Source of the DNA: Aphis gossypii
Lineage: Eukaryota > Arthropoda > Insecta > Hemiptera > Aphididae
Direction: 5' to 3'
Length of the DNA: 64,000 bases
NCBI RefSeq assembly: GCF_020184175.1
Contig: NC_065533.1
Location: 45,732,351-45,796,350, forward strand
In this document: positions 1 through 13,820 of the stretch, one piece after another
How positions within the stretch are numbered: the stretch's first letter is position 1
Layout of the letters: each line of letters starts with the position of its first letter
Made by a program: the position numbers and the translations under genes
Notes under the pieces: generated by a model
The model's input: only the letters and a program-made list of their open reading frames with translations
Told to the model about the DNA's origin: nothing
The model's database searches: none

Positions 1-3000
1 TTAAAATTATAAAGTATTTTTTTAATTATTGTTAGTCTGCAATGTATACCTATGTTATATGTTTGTACATTTTTTAATTAAATATGTATACAAATTATTC
101 CTCTAAATAATATTTATTTTACTTCATAGTCATGAAGTATATGTACATGAATATGTAATCAAAACATCACATTTACATTTAATGCAAGGATTCATCTCCT
201 GAAGTAGCCACTGATTTTATTTTTCAACTTGTAATAATTCAGTAATAAATAAACTAGGTTAGATTTTTAACAAGTTTTTATTTTAAATTTTATAAATTCA
301 ATATAATAATATAACTAATGTTTACAGAAAAGCATTTGCAAAAACTTAAATTACAACGTATCATAACATGATTCATCATCTGCAAACATTTTACTCTAAC
401 CTATTTTTCTAAATTTTAATTTCTGTTGATTTTACTGTATTCTATAGACATATTTTTTAATATTACTTATTTTAGCATAGGTAGTATATTTAAGACAAAA
501 CCGAACAGTTTTTTGAAATCGCCAAAAAAAAACCAATTTATAGAACTTATTTTTATTAGATCAATGAATATCTATCGTTTAACTTCTTTAATAGTTGAAA
601 CTCTGTCAAATAAAATGTTTAATACGAACTAGTTTTAATGTGTTAGTACAGCAAACAGACTGTTTAGAAAAATTAAACCCGTTATCTTTAAAAAAAGTAT
701 TGACTGCTTCAAGAAATAATTGTATGCCCCCTTTAAACATTTACCTTCGTGGAATCGGACTTTTGCCATAGCCATTTCGACATATAATCGTTTGACTGTT
801 TAAGTATAATGTAACGTCGGTTTTTATAAATTAATTACATAAGACGCGGTACGCATATGTAATATGTGCTATTATAATTTTGATTGTCAACTACATACGT
901 TCATTTTGTAAGGTTGTGTTTGCATAATTTATTGAATAATATATAAGCTCATACTGAATAATACTATGGTGGCGTATTTACGCATGGTATGTGGTAATAT
1001 AGGGTAAATACTACCGTCGTGACTTCCTTTTTAACATTTTTTAAGAAAATGTATTTAGTATAGACGTATTATTCCGCACCAACGGGCGTCTTCCTCTCTC
1101 CTGTCCTGCTGTTTTTTTGTATATAACTTTTATATCGTTTGCTCATTGTAGTAATTTACATGTATAGACTGTAAATAAACCTTCTTTTTATAAAAAAAAA
1201 AAAAAAATGAAGTATATTCATAGATGAGTCATGAATTATTCTATAAAACAGAAAAACAGGTTGTATATAGTACGTCTTGAGAACAACTGTTTTGAGTTAT
1301 GGCGACGAATGACATCATTAACTATAACGTTCATATCAATAACACCCAATGTTAATTCCAAGAAAAGAAACATGAAATATTCTAAATATTCATATTATAT
1401 AAAATTAATAAAACCATGTAGCCATATAGGTTAGGTGCTATAGATTCAACAATAATTATAGTAGCTAAGAATAGTTCACGCAGTCTAGCTAACGGCGCTA
1501 GCCTAACTAACCAATCAATCACACACGAGTGGAATAACCAATAATTCACAAAATACGTAATATAATAAAACTGATAGTAGCCAGTATGAAAAATTGGCAT
1601 TATGTCGATCATTCACAATAACAACAGATAAACAGATAGTCATTGAAGATGATGAGCTAAGCGCCTGTCACAAAAAAAAAGAAAATTAGATTTTACGTTA
1701 TAAATGTAAAGTTGGATGTATTAATTAGGTATTTATTGTATACCTACTTATTAATAATATAATAAAAAAAATAATATTAAATGTTATATAAATTTATAAT
1801 ATAGGTATTAGATATTTAATTTTATTTTAGCAATACATTTAATCTATAAAGTAACAATGATATACATTATAATTTTATAAAGTATTTTGTATTTACGATG
1901 TTAATAAATTATAATTTAAGGTAACTAAAAGTCAAGGGTTGACGGTCGACGGCCACCATTGAAGAAATTCATATCCAAACAATTTTAACGCACAATAGTC
2001 AGAACTTGAATTTTAACCTGAATTTGTAAAGAAATATAAAATAAAAATGACTCCACGGCGATTCTAAATTATAATTATTTATTACTCAAGAGCCTGCACA
2101 GCAACCAAAATATTAAGTATGTAGGTAGTAGGTACTTTTTAGGTATACATGGAGTTAACTTAAAAATACTAGTTAATGTATAAGTCCATCCTTTAAGAAA
2201 GGACCTGATTTTACAAATAAATACAAGAGCTATAAGTATTCAGTGTATACATTAGTCATGAATAGAACTAAAAGGAAAGTTGAGAGTAACTCGTCCGCTG
2301 TATGTCAAGAGTATATTGTTATTGAGTAGTTCACTGTTATTGGATGTGATAAATTAGAGTTCAATGATAAATCATTGCAACGAAAAACGATTCTTAGCGG
2401 AGGACTGTCTGAGTGTCTGACAGCTTATATTACTAAGGATATTTAATTACACATTGATATTGCTTTGTATGCGATATATTTTACTGTTATAGTGATACGG
2501 TATAAATTAAATTAATTTTTGCTAAAATATATAATTTATTATACGATTATACGTTGTACCGCAGAAAAACGTCGTGTAAATAGGATCATGGTATAAATAG
2601 CTTAAAATTAATTAAAAAATTTTAATATACGATTTCATTGTGTGTATAAAATATAAAAAATAAGAACGTATTAGTTTTAAGTCACAGTCATTACGAATAA
2701 CATTTTTAAATTACAAAAAAAAAATTACTGAAATCGCTATTTTCATTCAAATATCTAATTTCATTCCAATTCCTACATCAAATCTCTAAAAAAAAAAATA
2801 CGAACAAGTATTTGTGAGATGTTTAGGTGAATTTATGAACAATTTAAGAAGTATGTATTAAATTTACAAATATAAGATATTAAAATTCAAAATGTATATA
2901 CCTAACACATTGTCAGCTATAAAATAATTTACTTATTTTCTATATTTTTAAATTACTTTAAGTACATCATCTGAGGAAGGGACCATGCAGAATATTTTTC

Positions 3001-6000
3001 AAAGTTTTTGAGTATCATTGTACCTATCGGTATAAAAATAATAATTTTAAATAAAAGTAAAATTTTTCAAGTTTCAACGATTAGTATTTTTTGAATTGCT
3101 ACAAAATAACAAAAAAAAAATTTAATGAATAAAATTGTAACATTGATTTTATATTATAAACAATTTATTATTGTCACTTTACGCAATTTACCTTACTTTT
3201 TAAAAAATCCAGATAAAACTTATGAAAAATCGATTGGTATATTCAAATTTTAAGCTTTTAATAATAAGCATTTTAACCAAAATTTACAAAGTTATAAAAA
3301 AAAAATTAAATAAATCTAAACTTTTACACATTAACCAGTACATCAGGCTCATCGCTTCGCTCAAAATCTTAAATATATAGTAAAATGTTTTTAACGAAAA
3401 TTGATACTTAGTTAAAAGAGCTAAAAATAAACCAACGTGAAAGTAGAAATTTAAAATTAATTATTCAAATAAATAATGAACATTAAATTAGTTGGACCTA
3501 ATTTGATCCTGAAATAGTAATTTTTGGTAAACTAAACATTATAGTATTTTGAACTATGAAATATACTTCGGTTTGAAAGAAAATAAATAAATTTTGAATG
3601 TTAAGCTAGAAATGATTATTTGATGCAATAATGTTTGAAATTGTATAATTTTAATTAATTTTATTTAAACACGTATGACTATAGATATCGACTATAGATT
3701 GAATATTGCCAACTGACCAATATTATGATATATTTTATGAATATATAACTATTTTACACGTATTTATACAGTAGATATACACAACTATTTATTCATTACA
3801 ACTAATAATATCAAGATTCGAGAGAAAATAATATTCTATTAATCACTTGCAGTTTTGTCTGTTTTTCAAAATTTTCTCGTTAAAATATAACCTTTATCTT
3901 GAATTTGCCACACTGCCATACCAAATTCTAAACATTTAACAAGTCTGAAGAGAAAATACTTCTATTCGATGATGCACATGATTGCCCAAAGAATATAATT
4001 TACAAGAATACACCATTAAAACTTTATATTTATAATTAAAAAGTATTTTCTTTGAATTAAGTTCTATAATAGAGCCATACTGGAATTAGTCATTTTACTT
4101 TTAGCTTGTGTAAAAAAGTTTTTACTCGAGTCATTTTGATTCACACAATGCATAAATTGTAATAAAATAAATATAAAATTATTGCAAAGTTGCTAATTAT
4201 TGTTTAATCCATATAAACATAAGACTAACTGAAAAAATAAAAAGCTTCATTGCTTCAAGATTTTTTTCATAAAAGTTATATATACTCCTAATAACTCATA
4301 TTACAAAGTATCACGATTTAACCACGCACAGTATGATTTTTTTTAGAGTTTTTATAGAGAAAACTAGAAAACCCCAAAGCCACTATGTAATACAGACACG
4401 CAATGTTATCGTTTCTTTTGATTTTGTTAACATCGTTCTGGTTTTCAAGTTTAAACTTTCAGTAATAATTTATTAATACTTGCCACAGATAAAAGCTGTA
4501 CCCGTCTTTTTTGTATTTGTATAAAGCTGCTTCATCATTATTTTATATCAATTGAGTGCACCTCAACCAAATCAATATCGATTCAATTCAGAGTTTCATA
4601 TAGCCTCTGTTGTATTTCACGGATAAGTTCATTTTCTTTCAAACCAGATAAAAACTATTTTTGTTTCCACAGATATCTTACAAACAATACGTTGATGAAC
4701 CCATTTTTAATTACTAAAATCTTTCTAAACCTTACCAATCCATACTATTTTTGTTTCTTGGCTTAAAATATTATATGATATAATAGAAAAATAAATATGG
4801 AACATAAATTATTTAACTGATGTATTTAAATTATCCCTAAATCAGGTTATTAATAAAACTTTTATAATATTTAAATATATTATTAAAATCAAAATATAAA
4901 TATAAACAAGTGTTAAACAGTAAATATATAGATGAGTAGCTAGGTATATGTAAAAAATGGCTGTGTATGTGTGCTTTATTTAAAATCGCCATTAGTCATT
5001 ACAGTAAGTTTTGAAACCACTATTTTTTTTAATTTATCTACTTTAATGTCATATAATATATACAACATTGACTTCGATATATTTAACTGTAAAAACAGCA
5101 AGCACAACAAGTAAACTAATTAAAACTATATCACATATAAAGTGACTATTATATTAGTTTTTTCAATTACTGACTGAAGTATGGGTACTAGAAAAAGTGA
5201 TTTCAAAAGAAAATAGGTCCCTTTTAAAGCTATATCCTATTAAGAACACATCCTTTTGACCTTTTCATCTCTTTAATCGAGTATTATTTTTAACTATGCA
5301 TTCACAGCCACGTCTTAACAATGCTTAGTTTCTTCACGTAAAAGATTTTACAATCGTCCGATTGATCATTATTTGTTTGTTAACGCTCAAACAGCCAATT
5401 CGACAACTTCCATATACGTATTAGTATAAATAATGTAGTGAATAATAGGATACCATTTATAATAAAACATAAATTGCAACGACTATATCGCATAGTTTCA
5501 AACAATCCTTTGATGCAGTATTTAAGTGTTTTCTATACATAATTGCATACATATATAATATTATATGTTCTAAATTTCATATTACTCATCGTCTAGTACG
5601 TTTTTCGAAAATATTTACGGCAAGCTTTATACATTATTGTCAGTTGGAAAATCGGAGTAAATGTAGGTAATAATATTCGTATAAATTTTGAATAGGTACT
5701 ACCCCTATAAATCTTGATTCCTGTTTCGGGTTATCCATTAACCGGATATTATACAAAACCGTGTTTGTATTATAGGTATATTATATTAAATCGTTGTGTG
5801 TGAGTGCAGTTAAATTATTCATGCGGATCGTTTCGTTTTTTAAAATTTTACATAAGGTAAATGCAATGCCAAACGATAAAGAGATAAACAATAATTGTAT
5901 ACTGTAATTCGCCAGTAAACTGCGAATAAAACCACTTACCCGTTAGGCATCAGCTGGCCATACGCGCGCGCCTACCTATATAGTCCTATATACGGTATTA

Positions 6001-6200
6001 TATATACAGATTACAAATACGGTGTTTGAATATATTATAGCGCCGAATAGACTGACATTAGAGTAATACTTACTATTTATTATATTATACGTATACATCC
6101 GTGTTTAGTACCCGTTTTTCGAAGTCCAAACTCGGGTTCTAGAACTCGCGGGTTTCGGTTAAAACGCGAGTAGTCGTAGGTATCCGTTCAAATGCGCAAT
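1..6200. other. AT-rich gene-free stretch
   Basis: No exon with coding character, splice-linked frame or recognisable domain was found on either strand. Short open frames are those expected by chance in AT-rich DNA. The one distinct structure is the candidate retroposed segment at 143-1206, listed separately. Homopolymer A and T runs and short dispersed palindromes are common. Confidence 0.6.
143..1206 (+). mobile_element. Candidate poly(A) retroposed segment
   Basis: An AATAAA signal near 1173-1178 is followed about 15 bases later by a run of A ending near 1206, which is the 3' end of a polyadenylated transcript rather than ordinary AT-rich DNA. The 11-mer ATGAAGTATAT lies directly after the A run (1207-1217) and also at 132-142, so a segment of about 1.06 kb is bracketed by a probable target-site duplication. 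This is the pattern left by LINE-type target-primed reverse transcription. No protein is recognised inside, so the source could be a truncated LINE, a SINE-like element or the 3' UTR of an mRNA. Confidence 0.45.
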
Positions 6201-6589
6201 CAACGTACAATTTATTATTCTTATATACGGTTTGAAATGCGATTTTCCCAATAAACACGTCGTTTATTCTTGTCGCATACCATCAATAATCGTCAACCTG
6301 CAGAATTTCACCCGGAAGCGGAAATGTTTTACGTCGTATGTACCTGCGTGGTACCTATACATATTTATCACGTTACACACAGAGTATAACATGATGAGAC
6401 GCTGCAGTAGCATTATATTATTGTAATTAAATCGAATAATAAACACTGCACAGTGCAGCAGCAGAGATTCAATCGAAAACCGATGGTCAATTAATTTAAT
6501 CAAAAACCGTCGGACAATTAATTTAAAGAGAGTACACACATACAATATAATATACCTCGCGTAAAATCCATTGTCTACACGCCAAAAGT

Positions 6590-8060
6590 CATGTCATCGC
6601 CGCCGCCGCCGCCGCCGCTGTCGGTTCACGTGTTCAAACGGCGCGGTGGCTTTTGTTCGGGCGGCGCGGTGGCGTCTCGTTCTGTTTACTCGACCGGGCG
6701 GCAGCCTTTTTCCGTAATGAAATCGACTGCAATAAAATTAATAACCAAAAACGAGGGGAGGGGGGAATGTCATTCGACTCGACCTCCCCCCCTAGTGACA
6801 CACGCCAAACACTATAATGTCGTACTATAATGTCTCATTTCGGACGTAAAATAATATTTACCGTCGCGCACGGGCCACTGCAGGCTATATTATGACCTGT
6901 GCTCCTCCTCCTCCTCCCGCCGAGGTCGGGACGGTAATGTGTGCTTTGGCTCTGCGGGAAACCCGATGCAATGCACACACACCGCGACACGCGCTCCGCG
7001 TCGGGGGCAGGGTCCGTCTTAAATAGATAATAAATAACGGTCGTGGGACGCAGGGCCGGGCGGCGGCGGCGGCGACATTGACGGCGAGCGACGTTTGCGT
7101 CACATAATAATAATAATAATATTATATTATTACACACACACAAACATATATATATATTGTATATTGGCATAGTCGCCGCCGCCGCCGCCGCCGTTGCCGG
7201 GCAAAACACGCGAGTGCCAACACACACACGCGCGAGCGACACGTACGGCGGCGGCGGTCGTTTTATATGCGTTCAGTCCGCGAAAAAGCGCCGTCCACGT
7301 CGTACGCGTATAGGTGAACGCGTAGTGACTTATCGTTCCGTCGTTTAACGGTATAAATTATATTGTCGTGATCTTCTCAAAGTCTACGGACCTCTATAAC
7401 CGCGGAAAGCTGCAGGTTCGGTTTTTATTCCGTCGAAAAAAAAAAATGTCCGTTATTCGGAGGTCAGACGACCTTTCGCCGCAGCCGCGTACCTCGTAAC
7501 ACCGCGGCAGACACCGACTCGACGCCGGCGGACCGCCAACGACGGCGGCCGCGACGTTTGCCGCGGCCATTACGGCGGCCGCCGCCGTGGCGTGGTACGC
7601 GTCTGCAGACGGAGGCCCGCCGCCGCCGCCGGTGGCCGACACGGTGCTGGTCCACGTCACCCTGTGCGCGTGCCAGCTGCTCGCGTTCACGGCCGTCGTG
7701 TACGCGCTGTCCGCGTGCTGCGGCGTGCACGTCGTGCGAGCGTGCCGGTCGGGAAGGCGCAAGGCCGTCCACCGGTATCCCGGCGGGCCGCTGTCCGAAC
7801 CGGTGACCGCCCGCGACTCCACCGAGTCCGCTGACCGCCTGCTCCGGGACGTCGACCGACCGTCGCAGACGTGCGCCGACAACCATCACGCGCATCACCA
7901 CCGGCGCAGGAAGATCAGATCGGCCGCGCCACTGTTACAGCGGTAATGATGCGACGAACTCGATGCCCCCCCCCCCAGTTTTCCGAGAGCCGCGAGATTC
8001 GGCCGTCTCGCGGGACTGTTTTCCGGACGGTTTCTGACGGAAGCGCCATAATATAACGAT
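6590..8060. promoter_or_regulatory. GC- and CpG-rich pocket, probable promoter region
   Basis: Base composition changes sharply from AT-rich surroundings to GC-rich DNA with many CpG dinucleotides and GCC/CCG runs (for example 6598-6617 and 7172-7193). In this window such pockets (here, 34.6-35.4 kb, 55.6-56.0 kb) look like gene starts. It is the nearest upstream pocket to the SRPK exons that begin at 13602, whose first exon was not found, so it may hold the SRPK promoter and leader. It also overlaps the membrane-segment frame at 7500-7946. No TATA box or confirmed initiator was assigned. Confidence 0.45.
7500..7946 (+). CDS. Candidate exon or small gene: single-pass membrane protein, unrecognised
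   Basis: The frame is open from 7500 and ends at a TAA at 7944-7946. Nearly every codon from about 7587 onward ends in G or C while second positions are mixed, a frame-specific bias expected of real coding DNA. The product starts Ala/Pro-rich, has one hydrophobic segment of about 22 residues (roughly 7644-7710, HVTLCACQLLAFTAVVYALSA), then a basic cluster (RACRSGRRK) that fits a cytoplasmic flank, then a His/Arg-rich tail ending APLLQR. There is no in-frame ATG after the upstream TAA at 7497, so the start must lie in an upstream exon, be non-ATG, or the frame is not used. The frame at 7446 starts with ATG but stops after 17 codons at that TAA. The opposite-strand frame shares the same third positions, so codon bias alone does not settle the strand; the clear topology favours +. 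No family was recognised. Confidence 0.4.
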   Translation, partial: HRGRHRLDAGGPPTTAAATFAAAITAAAAVAWYASADGGPPPPPVADTVLVHVTLCACQLLAFTAVVYALSACCGVHVVRACRSGRRKAVHRYPGGPLSEPVTARDSTESADRLLRDVDRPSQTCADNHHAHHHRRRKIRSAAPLLQR

Positions 8061-8099
8061 CGTCGTTAAATGTTTTAATAATATTATGGAAACTCTCGC

Positions 8100-11000
8100 G
8101 GTATACCTACACCTGCAGACGCGGAGATTCGCGGTTCCGGCGGGTGGCTATATTTATTTTGCACTGTTTCCCGCGGCCAATTCGAGCTTAACCGACGTAT
8201 TAAGTAGGTAACCGCCGACGTAGGCGTGTTGTAGGTAACTGCAATAACGGAAGTGATAAATAGGTGTGCCTCACAAAAGTATATATATTTAATTATAATA
8301 AGTGTTTTGACAACCGGTAGGTATATATATGTGTATTATATTATTATGATTACACGCTTAAAGTGATGCGGGGTCCGGGACTTTGGGAGATTTAAACGTG
8401 TTAATAATTTATACAATGTATAATATTCCATGTATACGCATCTAATATGCATTGTACCCAGTGGTCTCTTAGACGGTTACCTAACGCTAAAATAATACGC
8501 ATCTCATATTCTCATGGTTTTCTTTTAAAGTCAACCGATTATTGCTTTTTCAATATTATAATACATGTAGGTACCTACCTTATACTTTTAAAAGGGATAT
8601 AAAAGTACATAATATATTGTATCTACATGATACATTTATGTGACATAACATATTAGTATTATATAAGAACCATTTAATTCATAGTTACATAACTTATAAT
8701 ACATGTTGTACTTATATATTTCATAAAACTCTTAAAAACTACTCTTAACTACTAACCTAACTTAACCTAATCCGTGTAAAAGTATAAGACTAAACAGGCT
8801 GTTTAGAGCGATTAGAAATAAAAATAATAAAAATTTTAATTTTACCTTTATTTTATCATTTTTCATAAGTCATTACATTTTACAATGATTTAAATTTTAA
8901 AGCCATAATATGTCAAAATAAAAATTGTAAAGCGTATTTGAAAAAAAATTAAGCAACAATGATGTAAAAATATTTTACGACGTGAAACGAGTGTGCCCCT
9001 CTCAAAGATCCCTGTGTATGGCACTAATATACAGCATGATATAATATGATATGATATTATTCTATTCTGTGATATTATAATGCTTCAGCATTCAGCCAGA
9101 TCATTTTTGTTAAAATAAACTTGTTGCTAGTCCAGAAAATTTCCTGGACCATTTCCATCATTAAGATTTAAACGAAAAAATACGCATTCAACTAATTAAC
9201 GAGTGTTGTACGATTGAAGAGAAAAATGACCGTGTCAAAATACCTATGGGCTCTATTCATATTCTATCGATGGTTGTTAAGTCTAAACAATTTTACTTGA
9301 TTTAAATTTCTACACGGTCGAACAGTTCTTAAAAATAACTATTTTTAGGTATACAATTTTGCTAAAATTGTATCGTAATAATACAACTGTTTGTATAATA
9401 TAAAATCTAGTTTACCTACCTATATAATATAGTTCACGATACGATTTAATTAATAAAAAGGTTTTACAATATCCGACTCCGTGAAAAATGTCATAGACAC
9501 CAATCATCTAGTAATATATGTTGATGGTATTTGTAATTTTTAATATATTTATACATAATATACATTACACATTTACACATATATATTATGTGCATTGTAC
9601 ATTACACCTATATATTATATAATAATTTATGTGATCCTATATAAAAAAAAAATTTCAATGCAGTTGTCACCTAATATGATACAAAAATTTCAAGCACTAC
9701 AAATATTCTATAGTGCATTTTTCTAATTATCTAAAAAAAAAAACCATTGTAATAATTCGATAGGGTGGTACAATGAAATTGATATACTTAAACCATATTA
9801 AAACGTATATTATTACATGTTGGTGTTTGAATTGTATTATATTAACTATACTATATTTCGATACAATTTTAATAGTTCAAATGCCTTTTATAAATAGATA
9901 ATACATTAAGAATCAAAATGTACATAAAAATGGCGCAGAATAAATCCAGACATTAAATATTGGGTCACAAGTCACGACATAGATATCATTTACAATTTTT
10001 TATCATATCGTTCTACTTACTTTGGCTTATACCATATACAAATAAAAAATAGGAATAGTTTTACTAAAATTATTATTGCACGATTTCATAAATACCGAAG
10101 GACACCCATCGTTGGTTTTATATGAAATAATTATATTATAATTTGCGGAAAAATATGTGCATATACAAATTATCATACCTAATCACATTTTTCATCACCA
10201 CAAAAATATATTTTTTAGCTATATTTACAAACGTGCATTATTCAGTTACTTATTCTACTGTAAATTTAGTATTCATTTGAAAACGAAAAAATTATAGTAT
10301 ATTATCGTGAGGCTTTTACTATTGAGCATAGTATTGAAACAGTATAACAAAAGTCCTTGAGAATAATTGATCAAATGCTTTTAGAACGCAGCCAATACAA
10401 TATATTATTACCTATCAAATAGTATGTGTGCGTATAGTGGTAAATTATAATAAAACTGGCTATTTTATTATGTTAATAAGTTATTTGAGTCATAGTCCGT
10501 ATAGTCATACTATTTTAGTAGTAAAAATTACTTAACCTAACGTCGAGTTATTGTTGTTCCAAATAATACATTAATGTAGTATTTTAAACACAGTTATTGG
10601 CAACAACTAGCCATGAATACTTAGCCCGAAACTCGCATTTTATAATAGCTTAGGTCAGTCCTCGAGCGTGTTTGTCAAAATAATAAATATTATTTAGTAG
10701 GTACCTATTTAATTTATATTGTGTTTATTACTTTATTATGATGAAAACTTTGAAATTCTTCAGTACCTATTAATTATTGTTTAACCATAAATATAATGAA
10801 GAGATAATAACTTCCAGATCCTTAACTAATATTTACCATTGTTTATTATTGAACCTAAACAAAAATTGAGCGTTATGTAACCGACAAGAGTTGAGCCATT
10901 TTCTTAATTTATTCATTTTAAATTTCTAAATAAGTCTATTTGTTTAATATACAGCTATGCGTCTATACCAATAAAATTGGCTACAGTATAAACACCTTAG

Positions 11001-13590
11001 AAACGAGAATCACAAAAGTGCAATCTTAGGCTTTAAAAGTTTGAAATTGACTTGGTGATCACGTTTAGAGTAAATAAACAATTTTACTAAAATTTTATGA
11101 AATGTATTGTACTTCGGAAATTATCATTTGTATACATTAGTTTAAAATCAAATTTGTAAAATTATTACTATTTTACACATTCAAAATTAATAAAAATATT
11201 ACGCATTGTTGTATCAAACTAATTAATGACGATTTTTAAAAGTTGAATTATTAATTTCCATCATGGTCTCAATTAGTATAGAACTTTCTAAACTTTGACA
11301 AGAGGTGTGTATAATATATGTAATATGACTAATACGTATATAGAGTTTAGCCACCATTTAGTGATCAAATTTTATGCTGGTGGCGTGGCTATTCGACAAA
11401 CAAACAATTTTTGGATATTCTGTCGCCATTACTCCTCCTATACCTACAAATTAAAACTATTGATAATTAATATTTCTGTTTCCCTTATATTATACGAATA
11501 AATTATAAACTAATGTTATATGATAGTTTGCTTGTAGTGGTTTTCCATTTATTGAACTGTTTAAAAAAATTAAATATACAGTAGACATGACATCTTATTA
11601 TAAATTAACACAGTTCACAAAAGTATGTCTTAATAATAACAGAAATTTTCAATTCTAAAAACAATTAAATAAATAAATCTTAACTACCAATAAGTATATA
11701 ATGATACAAATTTTTGGTTATGCAAATGTAATCAGTGTTATATTTTATGTTTGTGTTATTTGTGTATATAATGTTGTTCGAAAGAGCGTAGGATTTTGTT
11801 GCCAAAAGACTTATAAAGCACCTAAATTTAATTTCTAGTAGTAGTCACAAAACGTGAAAACTATTAAATTTACATATATTTACCATAAATAAATTATTTA
11901 CCAATTTATCACGATGTAATATATACATCAATAAAAGGTCGTAAATATCGAAAAATCTCAATTTAAAAAATATATTATTTGTTCTTCCGATATTCACCAA
12001 TCGTGTATAATATTATGTATATTTTTTTAGATTCTGGGCGGAGCAATGAATGTATATTGATTTTACAATAATGTATTTTTTTTATATCTAAAGACACTAT
12101 TCTAATAAAATAAAAATGTTTTCAACCGTATTAACTTTCAATGTGATTTATGGTAGAAAATCGGATCTAGTTGGTACTTTGGCAGCTCAAAAAAAAAATA
12201 TTTTCTTTTAGTTGTAATTCAATAATGAAGAACTGAGTGACTGAAAGTTTTTAAAAAAGTTTTCTATTTGCATTTTCTAGACACGATATAATTACAAATT
12301 ATTTTGGCTACAAATATTTTTATGCCATTATTATAAGCTTTTGAAAATTTTCAAAGTTTTTCTTGCAATCCTACAGCAATTTTTAAATATCGAACCTATT
12401 ATTTTTTTTTTAAGTAGTAATACACAACGCACAGTACAAAAAACAAGTACGAAAGACGAAACATGATGATAACTAAGTATTATAACCATTTAATATAACA
12501 AACGATGTTTCTACCAACTAATTACCCGGGGCTACGTAATAGTGTAATACGTGTTAGCCGATGTTCCGAGCATGTGAGGAGGGTGTTGTAATTGAATATT
12601 TTCGATCATCGAGCTGCGAATAATTCCCGTATATTTTGTATAAACTAAATATTAATTATAATAACCTAGTTCCTAGATTAGAGACTTAATAATAATATAT
12701 TATACTCTACACAGTGATACAATGTATAAGAAATAAGAATACAGACTATAGTTATTTATATATATTCTATAGAAATATATATCATACTGAATTGATTATT
12801 TGTTTTTGGAAAAGTAAATAAAACAAAATGTAATACATTATACTTGTACAATATACATGATTATAAATTTTTATAGATATTTTTTAAAAAAAATAGGTCA
12901 TGGGATCATTCCTCATCCGGCTCATCTCACTTGTTTGACCACCACTGTTTCAGATCATAAAAAGCTAGAAGATACCATTATTTTATCACATACCAAAAAC
13001 GTGCTTATAATATGTATTATATTACTTATCTTAAGTATACAAATAAAAGGCACGAGATAAATTTAAGAAACCATATTAAATTATTTATAATTTCTTTCGT
13101 CCTAGTATAATTTACTAATGCAAAAATACATTATATATTTTATACCTACATACAAATACCCGAGCATAGGCGTGTGTAGACTTCTGAGTCAAGTATGGCT
13201 AAATTCAATCTGACAACCCCCCCCCCTTGTCATAGTGACATAAGAAAAAAATTATACAAATTTCGAAGTGACCCTTTTGTTGGTGACTGGAAAATGTAAA
13301 CAATCATTTTTAATTATTTCACATAATATACAATTCATCGATATTGATTTAAAATTTTAACATTTCGATAGGCAACCAGTATATTATCTTTAATTGTGTA
13401 AATATCTATGATTTTGATTAATTTTGCTTTCAATTTTCTACGGCTATAACGCCTTATTACTTTCTTAAGTACCAAGTATTCACTCACGTATAAAAAATAA
13501 GGCTCTAATCTAATAAACACATATAATTATGTATCTTGTTTAAAAGTTATACACAATTATAATAATTATACAACTGTAACTGGTCGAACT
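8100..13590. other. AT-rich gene-free stretch upstream of SRPK
   Basis: No coding exon was recognised. If the SRPK promoter is in the 6.6-8.1 kb pocket, this is its first intron. A degenerate copy of the repeat seen at 19740 begins near 12030. Other than that, only simple AT-rich sequence was seen. Confidence 0.5.
12030..12400 (+). repeat. Degenerate copy of the GATTCTGAACGAAG repeat
   Basis: Begins GATTCTGGGCGGAG and runs on with ATGAATGTA...TTGATTTTACAAT, which matches the start of the element at 19740 with substitutions. Similarity to the inside of that element continues weakly through the stretch around 12130-12220. No matching right terminus was seen, so the right boundary is approximate. 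Confidence 0.5.
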
Positions 13591-13601
13591 GCTGCTTACA
13601 G

Positions 13602-13820
13602 GTCTGAACCACATGAATCAGAATTGTTCAAAAGCGTCGCCGACAACAACCCTGAAGACTTATTAAAATCATCAGACTCGGACCTGGACGAGCCGTTGGA
13701 CTATAAAGAGAATTCCTATTTTCCAGTCCGTGTGGGATCCGTCATCAACGACCGTTATCACATAATAAAGAAGCTGGGTTGGGGCCATTTCTCTACCGTT
13801 TGGCTCTCTTGGGACGACGT
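13602..13820 (+). CDS. SRPK: SRPK exon: acidic N-terminus and glycine loop
   Basis: Acceptor AG at 13600-13601 and donor GTGAGT at 13821. It enters with one base completing a codon and leaves with two. It encodes an acidic Ser/Asp stretch (LKSSDSDLDEPLDY), then the conserved entry FPVRVGSVINDRYHIIKKLGW and the glycine loop. No in-frame ATG lies in the exon, so at least one more 5' exon must exist. Confidence 0.9.

Noticed and set aside
6591..7348. Several overlapping short frames rich in Pro or Ala
   Set aside because: They come from CCG/GCC simple repeats and low stop frequency; no consistent codon bias.
7394..7901. Long minus-strand frames in the GC-rich pocket
   Set aside because: They mirror the + strand frame; the products are Ala/Gly/Arg-rich without domain or topology, as is usual for antisense frames in GC-rich DNA.
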